Below are positions 1 through 7,055 of a stretch of DNA of 64,000 bases, in pieces. Source of the DNA: CALFVT01 sp039989855. GTDB lineage: Bacteria; Pseudomonadota; Alphaproteobacteria; Caulobacterales; Maricaulaceae. The stretch covers positions 25,161 through 89,160 of the forward strand of contig JBDXGZ010000015.1 in the NCBI GenBank assembly GCA_039989855.1, in the 5' to 3' direction. The notes under the pieces were generated by a model. The model was not told where the DNA came from, made no database searches, and saw only the letters and a list, made by a program, of their open reading frames with translations. Made by a program: the position numbers and the translations under genes. Within the stretch, counting starts at the first letter, position 1. The number at the start of each line of letters is the position of its first letter.

Positions 1-488
1 TCAATTTTTTGACTATGACCGACAGTGATTGGAGAGAGGTCTCCATTTCCAGTGTTGGCGATAATAATATTTAAAACCCCAGATTTTGGTGTTTTTGTGT
101 CATAGGTCACATGAACATGAATGCGTCCAGTTTCGGTTTTGTAAAACGCTCTGCCGATAAGACTATTGACAACTTCATAGACAGGAAGGGGCTCAACCAA
201 AAGGCTATCAGGCACATTTTTATGGCAAAATACCGTAAAAATTATCTCCTTATCTTTGGTTCGTGTTCGCCAAAACTGAGAGAGATCAGATGATATTCTG
301 TGCATACGGGTCGTTTGCGGTCGAGTGTCATCTTTTAGTAAATATGAAAAATCCTCCTTCGACATGGGGTCGCGGATATATTTCATAATTGTAATTAAAG
401 ACGCTATCAATCCTGTCAAAACGACCGTCCACAGTCCCATGTGAAACAGGGTTTGTAAATTAAGCCAAGTTGTGTCCAAGGTATGCAC
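1..488 (-). CDS. Degenerate histidine-kinase-like (GHKL ATPase) membrane protein, partial
   Basis: The frame is open on the minus strand from about 488 to the window edge, so the C-terminus is missing. An N-terminal hydrophobic stretch (near LWTVVLTGLIASLITI) predicts one membrane segment. It is followed by a region that aligns by eye with the HATPase_c domain of sensor kinases: EVVNSLIGRAFYKTETGRI matches the N-box region, and ANTGNGDLSP matches the DTGxGI G1 box. Key residues differ: the Mg-binding Asn of the N-box is Arg, and the G1 Asp is Asn. No clear phospho-acceptor H-box lies before it. This suggests a pseudokinase or ligand sensor. The start is unsure: GTG at 500 or 488 (a GAGG lies 13 nt upstream of 488), or ATG at 440. 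It follows the IalB-like gene directly and may be co-transcribed. Confidence 0.6.
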   Translation of the reverse strand, partial: MHTLDTTWLNLQTLFHMGLWTVVLTGLIASLITIMKYIRDPMSKEDFSYLLKDDTRPQTTRMHRISSDLSQFWRTRTKDKEIIFTVFCHKNVPDSLLVEPLPVYEVVNSLIGRAFYKTETGRIHVHVTYDTKTPKSGVLNIIIANTGNGDLSPITVGHSQKI

Positions 489-490
489 GA

Positions 491-997
491 TTAACGACAC
501 GCCTCTTTCATCTTTTTGAGCGCCGCTGTGGCGCCTGATAATGAAAAGCTGTAGCTCACCCGCGTCCCGCGTTGGGATTGGGCGCTAACGGTCATTGTTG
601 AGCCTGCGCGCATGGCTTTTACGAGGCGTTTTTCATGAGAGCTTTCTTCGATGAAAGCCTCATTTCCTGCGACGTAAAAACTAGCCTTCGTATTGCGAAC
701 CTTGGCTTCTGGAGGAATATTTGGGTTGAGGGGATAAGAGGCAAGAAAGTTTGGCTGTTCTGTTGCCGCGCCTGATTTCCAGCTTGAAATGATGAAATAG
801 ATTTCGCCGTGATCGACGCTAGACGGCGACTTGGTTTTTGCAGGCGTGACAGCGTAGCAACTTTTATCGCCTGAGGCGCTACGAGAATAGCTCGTCCAGT
901 CCTTATAAGTCCCCTCTAATTTGGGGGCGTCTTGGGCCGATGCCGTTACAGGAAGTAAAACCGCTAGGCTGCCAATAAAACCAAAAAAATGTTTCAT
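491..997 (-). CDS. IalB-like (invasion-associated locus B) family secreted protein
   Basis: 168 aa with a clean Sec signal peptide (MKHFFGFIGSLAVLLPVTASA, here split: charged start, hydrophobic core, ASA cleavage site). The mature part has the pattern of the alphaproteobacterial IalB domain: a W-x-x-Y/F region near the N-terminus, a central 'ISSW' strand and a final Cys close to the C-terminus (KEACR). Two Cys remain in the mature protein (SCYAV and EACR) and could pair in the periplasm. Family members are small periplasmic proteins; outside pathogens their role is unknown, so 'invasion' should not be read literally. It overlaps or abuts the downstream kinase-like gene. A CtrA-type site lies in its upstream region. 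Confidence 0.7.
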   Translation of the reverse strand: MKHFFGFIGSLAVLLPVTASAQDAPKLEGTYKDWTSYSRSASGDKSCYAVTPAKTKSPSSVDHGEIYFIISSWKSGAATEQPNFLASYPLNPNIPPEAKVRNTKASFYVAGNEAFIEESSHEKRLVKAMRAGSTMTVSAQSQRGTRVSYSFSLSGATAALKKMKEACR

Positions 998-1041
998 GAT
1001 GATATCCGATATATTTAACCCCTATATTCTGCGAAACAGGC

Positions 1042-1056
1042 TTAATATTCGGTTAA
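1042..1056. promoter_or_regulatory. CtrA-type site TTAA-N7-TTAA upstream of the IalB-like gene
   Basis: TTAATATTCGGTTAA is a full TTAA-N7-TTAA match, the binding pattern of the cell-cycle regulator CtrA. It lies 45 bp upstream of the start of the leftward IalB-like gene, in the 89-bp gap before the SpoU gene stop. The placement fits direct promoter control, but the motif is AT-rich and short, so chance is possible. Confidence 0.4.
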
Positions 1057-1086
1057 ATTCGGTGTTTTTGATGATATGAGTTTAGA

Positions 1087-1662
1087 TTAGCGCCGCGTCT
1101 TTTTCCGGGCTTTTTCAGCCGTCTCTGCTGCGCCTTTAAGACGACTTGGGCCCGAAGGCTTGGCCCAATCTTTCGTCGCGGGCAAAACAGGGCCGCCTGG
1201 ACTGACGGGACGGGCAGGATGTCCGCCCATTGACAGGGTGCGGTCATAGAGCGTTAAGGCCGCCGCTAAGCTGACATTTAAGCAAAATTTCGTCGGGATT
1301 TTGATGATGTGATCGCATTTGTCTTGCATATGCGGCGACAAAGATCCCGCCTCTGGGCCGAGAATATAGGCGGCATTGAGCGGATGGCGAAAACTCGGGA
1401 GGTTCACCGCGTCATCTGTCAACTCCACCCCGACGAGCGAGCAGCCGCGCGGTAGGATGAGGTCTTCCCCGTGGTCCCACTCATAAAAAGGGACGTGAAT
1501 ATTGGATTTCGACGTATCGGTTTGGTTAACCTGCCGAAGGCTAGGCTCTGCGGCAATGGTAAAGGCAAAGCTCGCGCCAAACGCATGACCCGTGCGCAAA
1601 ACCGCGCCGAGATTATGCGCTTTGGATATGCCCTCAACGCCAATTCCGAAATAACCGCGCAT
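1087..1662 (-). CDS. SpoU/TrmH-family RNA 2'-O-methyltransferase
   Basis: 191 aa. The three SPOUT knot motifs are visible: NLGAVLRTGHAFGA (residues 17-30, with the catalytic-type Arg after the Asn), AYILGPEAGSLS (98-109) and LNVSLAAALTLYD (128-140). These bind S-adenosylmethionine in the deep trefoil knot. The family methylates ribose 2'-OH in tRNA or rRNA; the exact target cannot be read from sequence. The C-terminal 40 residues are Lys/Arg/Pro rich, a likely RNA-binding tail. It is the last gene of the leftward tetR-plsC-MFS-spoU run, starting 3 nt after the MFS stop, so it is probably co-transcribed although functionally unrelated. Confidence 0.85.
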   Translation of the reverse strand: MRGYFGIGVEGISKAHNLGAVLRTGHAFGASFAFTIAAEPSLRQVNQTDTSKSNIHVPFYEWDHGEDLILPRGCSLVGVELTDDAVNLPSFRHPLNAAYILGPEAGSLSPHMQDKCDHIIKIPTKFCLNVSLAAALTLYDRTLSMGGHPARPVSPGGPVLPATKDWAKPSGPSRLKGAAETAEKARKKTRR

Positions 1663-1665
1663 GGC

Positions 1666-2985
1666 TTAAGTTTCTAAAACGGTCGGATTAAACCGTCTGT
1701 AGCTTGCGTAAATGCCAACGACAGCACTTAAGATGGCAATAAAAAGAAACGGTACTTTTGGCGGCATTTGCGTGACCGCAAGGGCGATTAAAACAAAGGT
1801 CGCCGCATTGGTGAACAGGTTCAAAATCACCGCCCCCGCACTCATAAGCTGCGCGCGAATAGCGGGGTCTGAACGGCGTTGCGCCATGGCTTGCAGAGGC
1901 ACGACAAATAAGCCGTTAAAGAAGGATGTCAAAATCAGGCAACCAAGAAAATGCGGTGCATGTTGATGGTCGAGGAAATTCGCCAACGTGCCAAGAGCTT
2001 CGGTATCGCTTGTTTCAAAAACAGGATGCGGCAAGAGGTAAAGCCCTAACGCCATGAGTGACACGCCAATGATACCAAAGGCCGAAAGACCGACCGCTTC
2101 GGGGCCCCAGATTTTCATTTTAGCGATAAGCATTGTAACCAATGACCCGACAAGAATGGAGAGTGTCGAGAAGATCAAAATAATAATCAGGACATTTTGA
2201 TCATATTGCATTTCCGATTTGATGAAGTCAGGCAGGGTAGTGACGAACACAGTTCCCGTGCCGTAAAACCAAGCAATTCCCAACATAGGCCGTAACACAT
2301 GCGGGGCGGCAAAGGCTTTTTGTAAGACGGCCCAGCTGGCACTGATAGGCTCGAAGTTGATTTTTAAATCGGGCTTGGGCGCAGGGGCAGGGGGGCATTG
2401 TTCCGCCGCGTACCAGCCCACTAAAGCGAGGATAAATAAGAGGCCTGCAATGATGCGCGGCCCGCCGGCTTGCAGAACGATGAGGGTTCCGCCGACTTGG
2501 CCGACTAAGAGGAAGACAAAGACAAATCCGTTGAGCAAGGCATTACCTGTAATAAGTTCTTTATCGGAGAGCCACTGCGGAAGCACGGCGTTTTTCGTCG
2601 GTGAGAAAAAGGCGGATTGTGCGCCCATGAGGCCAAGGGCGAGGGCAAGCACCCAAATATTCATGATAAAAAACCCGAACGCCGCAATCAGCATAATTAC
2701 GAGTTCGGCGCGTTTTACCCACCGTAAAATAACGCCGCGATCGACCTTATCGGCGATCTGTCCCGCGATAGCGCAAATGAGTAGGAATGGGCCTGTGAAA
2801 ATCAGCCCTGCAACAGGAACGCGAATGGCTGAGGGGAGTCCTTCGAGAAATAAAATCCCGCCAAAAGTGACGAGGGCGATCATCGCATTCTTTAAGGCAT
2901 TATCGTTAAACGTGCCCGTTTGTAAGAGCGTAAAGAGCGGCAAGAACCGTCTTTGGGTCAGGAGTTTTCCAGCCATTGAGCTCAT
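1666..2985 (-). CDS. MFS transporter, LplT-like (lysophospholipid import)
   Basis: 439 aa with about 12 hydrophobic segments. The N-terminus (LLQTGTFNDNALKNAMIAL) is the signature of the LplT/Aas MFS branch, which flips lysophospholipids across the inner membrane for re-acylation. The QIADKVDRG loop between TM2 and TM3 fits the MFS motif A position. It overlaps the upstream acyltransferase gene by 4 bp, so translation is likely coupled. LplT with a PlsC-type acyltransferase is a known lysophospholipid recycling pair; in many proteobacteria the transporter is fused to acyltransferase and acyl-ACP synthetase domains. Here the parts are separate and no acyl-ACP synthetase is next to them. Confidence 0.8.
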   Translation of the reverse strand: MSSMAGKLLTQRRFLPLFTLLQTGTFNDNALKNAMIALVTFGGILFLEGLPSAIRVPVAGLIFTGPFLLICAIAGQIADKVDRGVILRWVKRAELVIMLIAAFGFFIMNIWVLALALGLMGAQSAFFSPTKNAVLPQWLSDKELITGNALLNGFVFVFLLVGQVGGTLIVLQAGGPRIIAGLLFILALVGWYAAEQCPPAPAPKPDLKINFEPISASWAVLQKAFAAPHVLRPMLGIAWFYGTGTVFVTTLPDFIKSEMQYDQNVLIIILIFSTLSILVGSLVTMLIAKMKIWGPEAVGLSAFGIIGVSLMALGLYLLPHPVFETSDTEALGTLANFLDHQHAPHFLGCLILTSFFNGLFVVPLQAMAQRRSDPAIRAQLMSAGAVILNLFTNAATFVLIALAVTQMPPKVPFLFIAILSAVVGIYASYRRFNPTVLET

Positions 2986-3836
2986 GAGGGTGTCTCCTTA
3001 TCCGTTTCGGATTTTTCGGCGTCGGCTTGTTCCAAGCGTTCAGCTTTTTCTTGTTCTCTTTTTCTACGGGCGGCTTTGGCCACTTTATTCTCCGATAGCT
3101 GCCCAACACGGGTCGGGTCAAGGGCGCCGAGGTCATCATAGTCAAGTAATTCGAGTGAGCGCGTTTCGATACGCTCTTGCAGTAGGGCCATAAATTCTTT
3201 TTTCTTAAGCCCAGGCTGAATGGGCTCTAAAAATTCCATCTTCGCCGCCCCGGGGAATTTTTTGAAATCCATCATATGCCACCTTTGTCCCAAATTTTGC
3301 GCGACAGGCAGAACGGGGCAATTAAAATCGCGGTAGAGGTGATAGACTCCGCTCTTATAGCTATGATGGGTTCCGACCTGTGAAAGGTGGCCTTCAGGGA
3401 AGATAAGAATTTGACGGCCTTGCTCTTGTATCAGCTTCGCCGTTTCGGTAAATTGTCGCCGGACTTCCGCCCCGCCGCAAGACGAGACGACGACCGCATT
3501 CATTTTGGCTAAAATTGTTCCGATAAAGATAAATTTCGTGATGTGATCGCCCGTAACAAAACTCAGGTCTTTAAATTGTGAAAACAGAACAAAACCGTCC
3601 CCGTAGGATTGATGTTTTGAGGCAATAATGACGGGGCCGTCTGGGATATTTTCATGGCCGCTGACGCTCATTTTGATGCCTGCGAGCCAGCGCATATGCC
3701 ACACCATGGTTTTTGTATAACGGCGCAGCCCCCACATGAGCGGCGCACGCCCCGGTATGAGTGAGAGGAGAAAGCAGATAATCGCCGCGACAATCGTCGT
3801 TAAAATGAAAGCAATGTTAAATATAAGAGAGCGCAT
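2982..3836 (-). CDS. plsC: PlsC-type 1-acyl-sn-glycerol-3-phosphate acyltransferase
   Basis: 284 aa. One or two N-terminal membrane segments (residues 5-28) anchor it to the inner membrane. The acyltransferase motifs are clear: block I HQSYGD (H75-D80, the HX4D catalytic dyad) and block III FPEGHLS (146-152) for glycerol-phosphate binding. It acylates the sn-2 position of lysophosphatidic acid or another lysophospholipid. The last 50 residues are a highly charged Lys/Glu tail, longer than usual for the family. It lies 8 bp after tetR and overlaps the MFS gene by 4 bp, which points to lysophospholipid repair under control of the TetR protein. Confidence 0.85.
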   Translation of the reverse strand: MRSLIFNIAFILTTIVAAIICFLLSLIPGRAPLMWGLRRYTKTMVWHMRWLAGIKMSVSGHENIPDGPVIIASKHQSYGDGFVLFSQFKDLSFVTGDHITKFIFIGTILAKMNAVVVSSCGGAEVRRQFTETAKLIQEQGRQILIFPEGHLSQVGTHHSYKSGVYHLYRDFNCPVLPVAQNLGQRWHMMDFKKFPGAAKMEFLEPIQPGLKKKEFMALLQERIETRSLELLDYDDLGALDPTRVGQLSENKVAKAARRKREQEKAERLEQADAEKSETDKETPS

Positions 3837-3844
3837 AATGTGGC

Positions 3845-4477
3845 CTATACATCTAAAACGGCTTCAATGCGCCGCACAAATAAATCAAGATGATCCCCGA
3901 GCGGGGCCGTTAGAAAGCCGAGCACTTTGGCTTCGGCGGTTTGAAGAACAATCCCGAGCGCCATGGGCGCTAAGATATGGGCGTCCTCTGTTGGAATGTC
4001 GCCGCGCACCATCGCCGCTTCGAGAAGCTTTTGCGTTAAACTCAGCGGGTCATGACACTGCCCAGACTTAGAGCCTGCATTTGAGTCCGTATTTGAATCT
4101 GCGGATATGTTAGGGAAGCGATGAAGATAGAGAATATGATAGCGAAATAACATCCAATCCGCATCGGCCAGCTCACAATAGGCGGTGGCAATATGGCGAA
4201 TTTGCCCGCGAATATCCTCAAGAGCAAGAGCTTCTCTGATAATATCGGTAAGGCGGTTATGTACTGCGACCATGAGCGCACGCGCAAGACCCTCCTTGTT
4301 GGAAAAGTGACGATAGATCAAGCCTTCGGAAACTTGCGCCGCAGCCGCAATGGCTTTGGTGGTGACTTGGTCAATGCCCTCTTGGGCGAAAAGCGTAAGC
4401 GCCGCTCGTTCTATGCGCGCCTTTTTTGTGCCGTCAGTTGATATTACGCCGCGATCTTTATCTACGCTTTGCATCAT
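3845..4477 (-). CDS. TetR-family transcriptional regulator
   Basis: 210 aa. The start at 4477 is chosen because GGAAGG precedes it at good spacing; a much longer upstream frame exists but is unsupported and would cover the promoter. The N-terminal helix-turn-helix is typical: AALTLFAQEGIDQVTTKAI then VSEGLIYRHFSNKEGL (about 25-64). The C-terminal ligand domain is unassigned. It is the first gene of the leftward operon with plsC, the LplT-like transporter and spoU. Two GTGAG...CTCAC palindromes lie in the divergent region, one in its own promoter and one in the promoter of the rightward operon, so it likely represses both. A fatty-acid or lipid ligand is a reasonable guess from the neighbours. 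Confidence 0.88.
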   Translation of the reverse strand: MMQSVDKDRGVISTDGTKKARIERAALTLFAQEGIDQVTTKAIAAAAQVSEGLIYRHFSNKEGLARALMVAVHNRLTDIIREALALEDIRGQIRHIATAYCELADADWMLFRYHILYLHRFPNISADSNTDSNAGSKSGQCHDPLSLTQKLLEAAMVRGDIPTEDAHILAPMALGIVLQTAEAKVLGFLTAPLGDHLDLFVRRIEAVLDV

Positions 4478-4517
4478 TGAGCCTTCCCTTGCCCCCCTCG
4501 CACATATTATGGAGTTT

Positions 4518-4547
4518 ATTGTAAGTGAGCACTCACACCTGTATGAA
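4518..4547 (-). promoter_or_regulatory. tetR promoter with embedded operator
   Basis: On the minus strand TTCATA (4547-4542), an 18-nt spacer and TACAAT (4523-4518) form a sigma70-like promoter for the tetR operon. The near-palindrome GTGAGCACTCAC (4525-4536) lies fully inside the spacer, the classical position for a repressor that blocks RNA polymerase. Confidence 0.55.
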
Positions 4548-4605
4548 TTTGAGCGTGGCCTGTCAAGTTTCAAAATCGGGAACCAAAAACTCAACTTTGC
4601 CAATA

Positions 4606-4634
4606 TTGAAATAAGTGAGCGCTCACTGAATATT
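4606..4634 (+). promoter_or_regulatory. Promoter of aminotransferase operon with embedded operator
   Basis: TTGAAA (4606-4611), a 17-nt spacer and AATATT (4629-4634) read toward the gene at 4675. The perfect 14-bp palindrome AGTGAGCGCTCACT (4614-4627) fills the spacer. Its half-site matches that of the second palindrome 89 bp away in the tetR promoter, so one regulator probably binds both. Confidence 0.6.
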
Positions 4635-4674
4635 CTCCTATTGTCAAGATAGAGCAAAGGAGTCATTAGGTCAT

Positions 4675-5595
4675 ATGTCTTTTGGAACCCATGCTTATGA
4701 GCCCGACCCACGCAACGGGTCTGTTTTGTTTAATGTTAACGGTGAGCTTGTCCCGCGCGACAAAGCCGTGGTCAATGTGTTTGATAGCGGATTTATGCTC
4801 GGCGACGGAGTATGGGAAGGCCTGCGGGTTCATCAGGGACATATAGCCTTTTTGGATGAGCATCTCGACCGTCTATGGGCGGGAGCTGCGGCGCTTCATT
4901 TTGATATGGGCATCAGCAAGGCCGACTTAACCGAGCGTCTCTATGAAACTCTTAAGGCAAACGATATGACCGACCAGGTGCATATTCGCTTGATGGTCAC
5001 ACGGGGTCTCCGATCCACACCCTATCAAGATCCGCGTGTGGTGATTAGCGCTCCGACGATCATCATTGCGCCTGAATATAAAAAGCCCGCGCAAGAAACC
5101 GCGTCGCGTCCGCAAAATCTTTACACCGTTGCTGTGCGGAGAGGCCGTGCGGATGTGCAAGACCCGCAGCTTAATTCTCATTCAAAAATCAATTGCATCA
5201 CCGCCTGCGTTCAAGCGGTGGAGGCGGGGGCTGACGAAGGGCTCATGCTCGACCCGCAAGGCTTTGTTGCGACCTGTAATTCGACGCATTTCTTTATTGT
5301 CCGTAAAGGCGAGGTCTGGACCTCATCAGGTGATTATTGCTTAGGCGGGATTACCCGAGGCAAAATTATTCAGCTCTGCCGTGAGAACGATATTCCCGTT
5401 TATGAAAAGAACTTCTCGCTGTTCCATTGTTATAGCGCAGATGAAGCTTTCACGACGGGAACTTTCGCAGGCCTCGCGCCCGTTGGTAAAATCGATGGCC
5501 GCACGATAGGTGACGGCACGCGCGGCCCCATGGTCGAGCGCCTGCAAGGGCTTTATAAAGAGATGATCGCAAAGCGTGCTTTAAACGCAAAGTAA
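4675..5595 (+). CDS. Aminotransferase class IV (BCAT/D-amino-acid transaminase fold)
   Basis: 306 aa, PLP enzyme of fold type IV. The N-terminal FDSGFMLGDGVWEGLRV (36-52) and the region LNSHSKINC, where K171 should form the Schiff base, are diagnostic, as is CLGGITRGKI (222-231). The residue that normally supplies the pyridine-nitrogen Glu (motif V-T-E-x-S) reads VATCNSTHFF, with Thr in that place, so this belongs to a divergent branch and the substrate should not be assumed to be a branched-chain amino acid. It begins the rightward operon; the sulfotransferase-like gene follows after 6 bp. A TetR-type operator sits in the promoter. Confidence 0.85.
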   Translation: MSFGTHAYEPDPRNGSVLFNVNGELVPRDKAVVNVFDSGFMLGDGVWEGLRVHQGHIAFLDEHLDRLWAGAAALHFDMGISKADLTERLYETLKANDMTDQVHIRLMVTRGLRSTPYQDPRVVISAPTIIIAPEYKKPAQETASRPQNLYTVAVRRGRADVQDPQLNSHSKINCITACVQAVEAGADEGLMLDPQGFVATCNSTHFFIVRKGEVWTSSGDYCLGGITRGKIIQLCRENDIPVYEKNFSLFHCYSADEAFTTGTFAGLAPVGKIDGRTIGDGTRGPMVERLQGLYKEMIAKRALNAK

Positions 5596-5601
5596 GACTG
5601 T

Positions 5602-6324
5602 ATGACCCAAGCGATTTGCATGTGGTCGGGGCCACGTAATCTTTCGACAGCCATGATGCGAAGCTTTGGCTCTCGCGCGGATTGCACCGTCTGGGATGAA
5701 CCGTTTTACGCGCCGTTCCTCTTGGCGACGGGCCGTGATGACCCGGGGCGGGATAAGATTTTAGCCGCCCATGAGACGGATGCAAAAACGGTTGCGAAAC
5801 ACTGCCTTCAAGATACGGGCACAGATTATTATTTCCAAAAACATATGCCGTTACATATGCTAGACGGCTTTCCATTGTGTTGGGCAAAAGAGGCGAAACA
5901 TTTCTTTCTGCTGCGTCACCCGAAACGGGTTATCGCGTCCTATGTGAAAGTCCGCCCTGAGGTCACGGTGGAGGACGTCGGCTTTCGCGCACAACGCCGC
6001 CTCTATGACATGCTAACGGATATGACAGGCACGCCGCCCCCTGTGATCCATTCTGAGGATATTTTGAAAAACCCAAAGACAGCGCTGAGCGCACTTTGTG
6101 CTGCGATTGACATTCCGTTTGATGCGGCCATGTTGTCATGGGAGGCTGGGCCTAAAGCCGAAGACGGCGCGTGGGCACCGCATTGGTACGGTAATGTCAT
6201 TAACTCCACGGGGTTTGCGCCGTTTAATCCCAACATACCAATGATTGCCCCACAATATGATCGGCTTTTATCAGCTTGTGAAAATGACTATAAGGCCCTC
6301 GAAGACATGGCCATTAAAACTTAA
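5602..6324 (+). CDS. Sulfotransferase-like (P-loop) family protein
   Basis: 240 aa. The N-terminal MWSGPRNLSTAMMRSF (about 7-22) matches the 5'-phosphosulfate-binding loop of sulfotransferases in position and shape, but the usual S/T-G-T/S tip is replaced by N-L-S. The region FFLLRHPKRVIASYVKVRPE (about 100-119) corresponds to the 3'-phosphate-binding R-x-P/S segment. The family transfers sulfonate from PAPS, yet members next to class IV aminotransferases have no known substrate. The spacing of 6 bp from the aminotransferase gene argues for a shared pathway. No PAPS synthesis genes are in the window. Confidence 0.75.
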   Translation: MTQAICMWSGPRNLSTAMMRSFGSRADCTVWDEPFYAPFLLATGRDDPGRDKILAAHETDAKTVAKHCLQDTGTDYYFQKHMPLHMLDGFPLCWAKEAKHFFLLRHPKRVIASYVKVRPEVTVEDVGFRAQRRLYDMLTDMTGTPPPVIHSEDILKNPKTALSALCAAIDIPFDAAMLSWEAGPKAEDGAWAPHWYGNVINSTGFAPFNPNIPMIAPQYDRLLSACENDYKALEDMAIKT

Positions 6325-6339
6325 TCTGAAAGTAAAACC

Positions 6340-7050
6340 GTGGATATTATACATTACGTCATAGGTGATATTCACGGCCAAGCGGAAAAGCTCGGCACAT
6401 TATTAGACATGATTAAAGCGCGCCATGGGTGGAAATTCCCCGATAAAACAGCTCGTCTGATTTACCTCGGTGATTATATTGACCGTGGACAAAAAAGCGC
6501 TGAGGTCATTGATTTGATTATGAAGCCAATGAACGGTTTTGAAACTGTCTGTTTGAAGGGCAATCATGAAGCCATGATGCTTGATGCGATCATGAGTGAT
6601 GACTATTCAAGGTGGCGGAATTGGATGTCCGCAGGCGGTGAACCAACGTTAAAGTCATTTGGCTATGATTTGCTCCTAGAGAAATTTAATACGGATAAGC
6701 TTATAAAGGTGGTGGGTAAAACGAGGCTAGATTGGCTGTCAGGCTTAAAGCTGTCCTATCAATATGCTGACTTTCTTTGCGTTCATGCGGGCTTGATGCC
6801 TGATGTAAAAATCAAAGATCAAGTTGAGAAAGACATGCTCTGGATAAGACGGCGTTTTCTGGAGTCAGATTATGACTTTGGCTTTGGCATAATTCACGGA
6901 CACACGCCAGAAACCCGCCCAGTCGTCAAAAGGAATAGAATCGGTATTGATACGGGCGCAGGAATGGGGGGCGAGCTAACGGCCTTGGTCGTTGATCGAC
7001 CATGGCTAAAATTGATTAAAAGCCCTGTATTTTTGTCAGCTTATAGCTGA
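6340..7050 (+). CDS. PPP-type metallophosphoesterase (serine/threonine phosphatase-like)
   Basis: 236 aa with GTG start at 6340, 15 bp after the sulfotransferase gene. The full metal-site signature is present: GDIHG (9-13), GDYIDRG (44-50) and GNHE (74-77), then CVHAG and IHGHT for the remaining histidines. This is the bacterial PrpA/lambda-phosphatase-like branch, which removes phosphate from proteins or small phosphorylated compounds with a di-metal centre. It is cytoplasmic, without a signal peptide. It ends 5 bp from the convergent argG stop. Its place in the operon suggests a phosphorylated intermediate (for instance PAP from sulfotransfer) or a phosphoprotein, but this is conjecture. 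Confidence 0.85.
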   Translation: MDIIHYVIGDIHGQAEKLGTLLDMIKARHGWKFPDKTARLIYLGDYIDRGQKSAEVIDLIMKPMNGFETVCLKGNHEAMMLDAIMSDDYSRWRNWMSAGGEPTLKSFGYDLLLEKFNTDKLIKVVGKTRLDWLSGLKLSYQYADFLCVHAGLMPDVKIKDQVEKDMLWIRRRFLESDYDFGFGIIHGHTPETRPVVKRNRIGIDTGAGMGGELTALVVDRPWLKLIKSPVFLSAYS

Positions 7051-7055
7051 TAAAG

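Noticed and set aside
111..293. 60-codon plus-strand ORF near the left edge
   Set aside because: It lies opposite the open minus-strand frame that shows kinase-like homology; no ribosome binding site.
2357..3193. 278-codon plus-strand ORF
   Set aside because: It is antisense to the MFS transporter and acyltransferase, which have clear family motifs; the translation is Arg/Pro/Ser-rich and has no fold-like pattern.
4614..4627. Resemblance of AGTGAGCGCTCACT to the symmetric lac operator
   Set aside because: The core is similar, but the adjacent regulator is TetR-type, not LacI-type, and no LacI gene is nearby.
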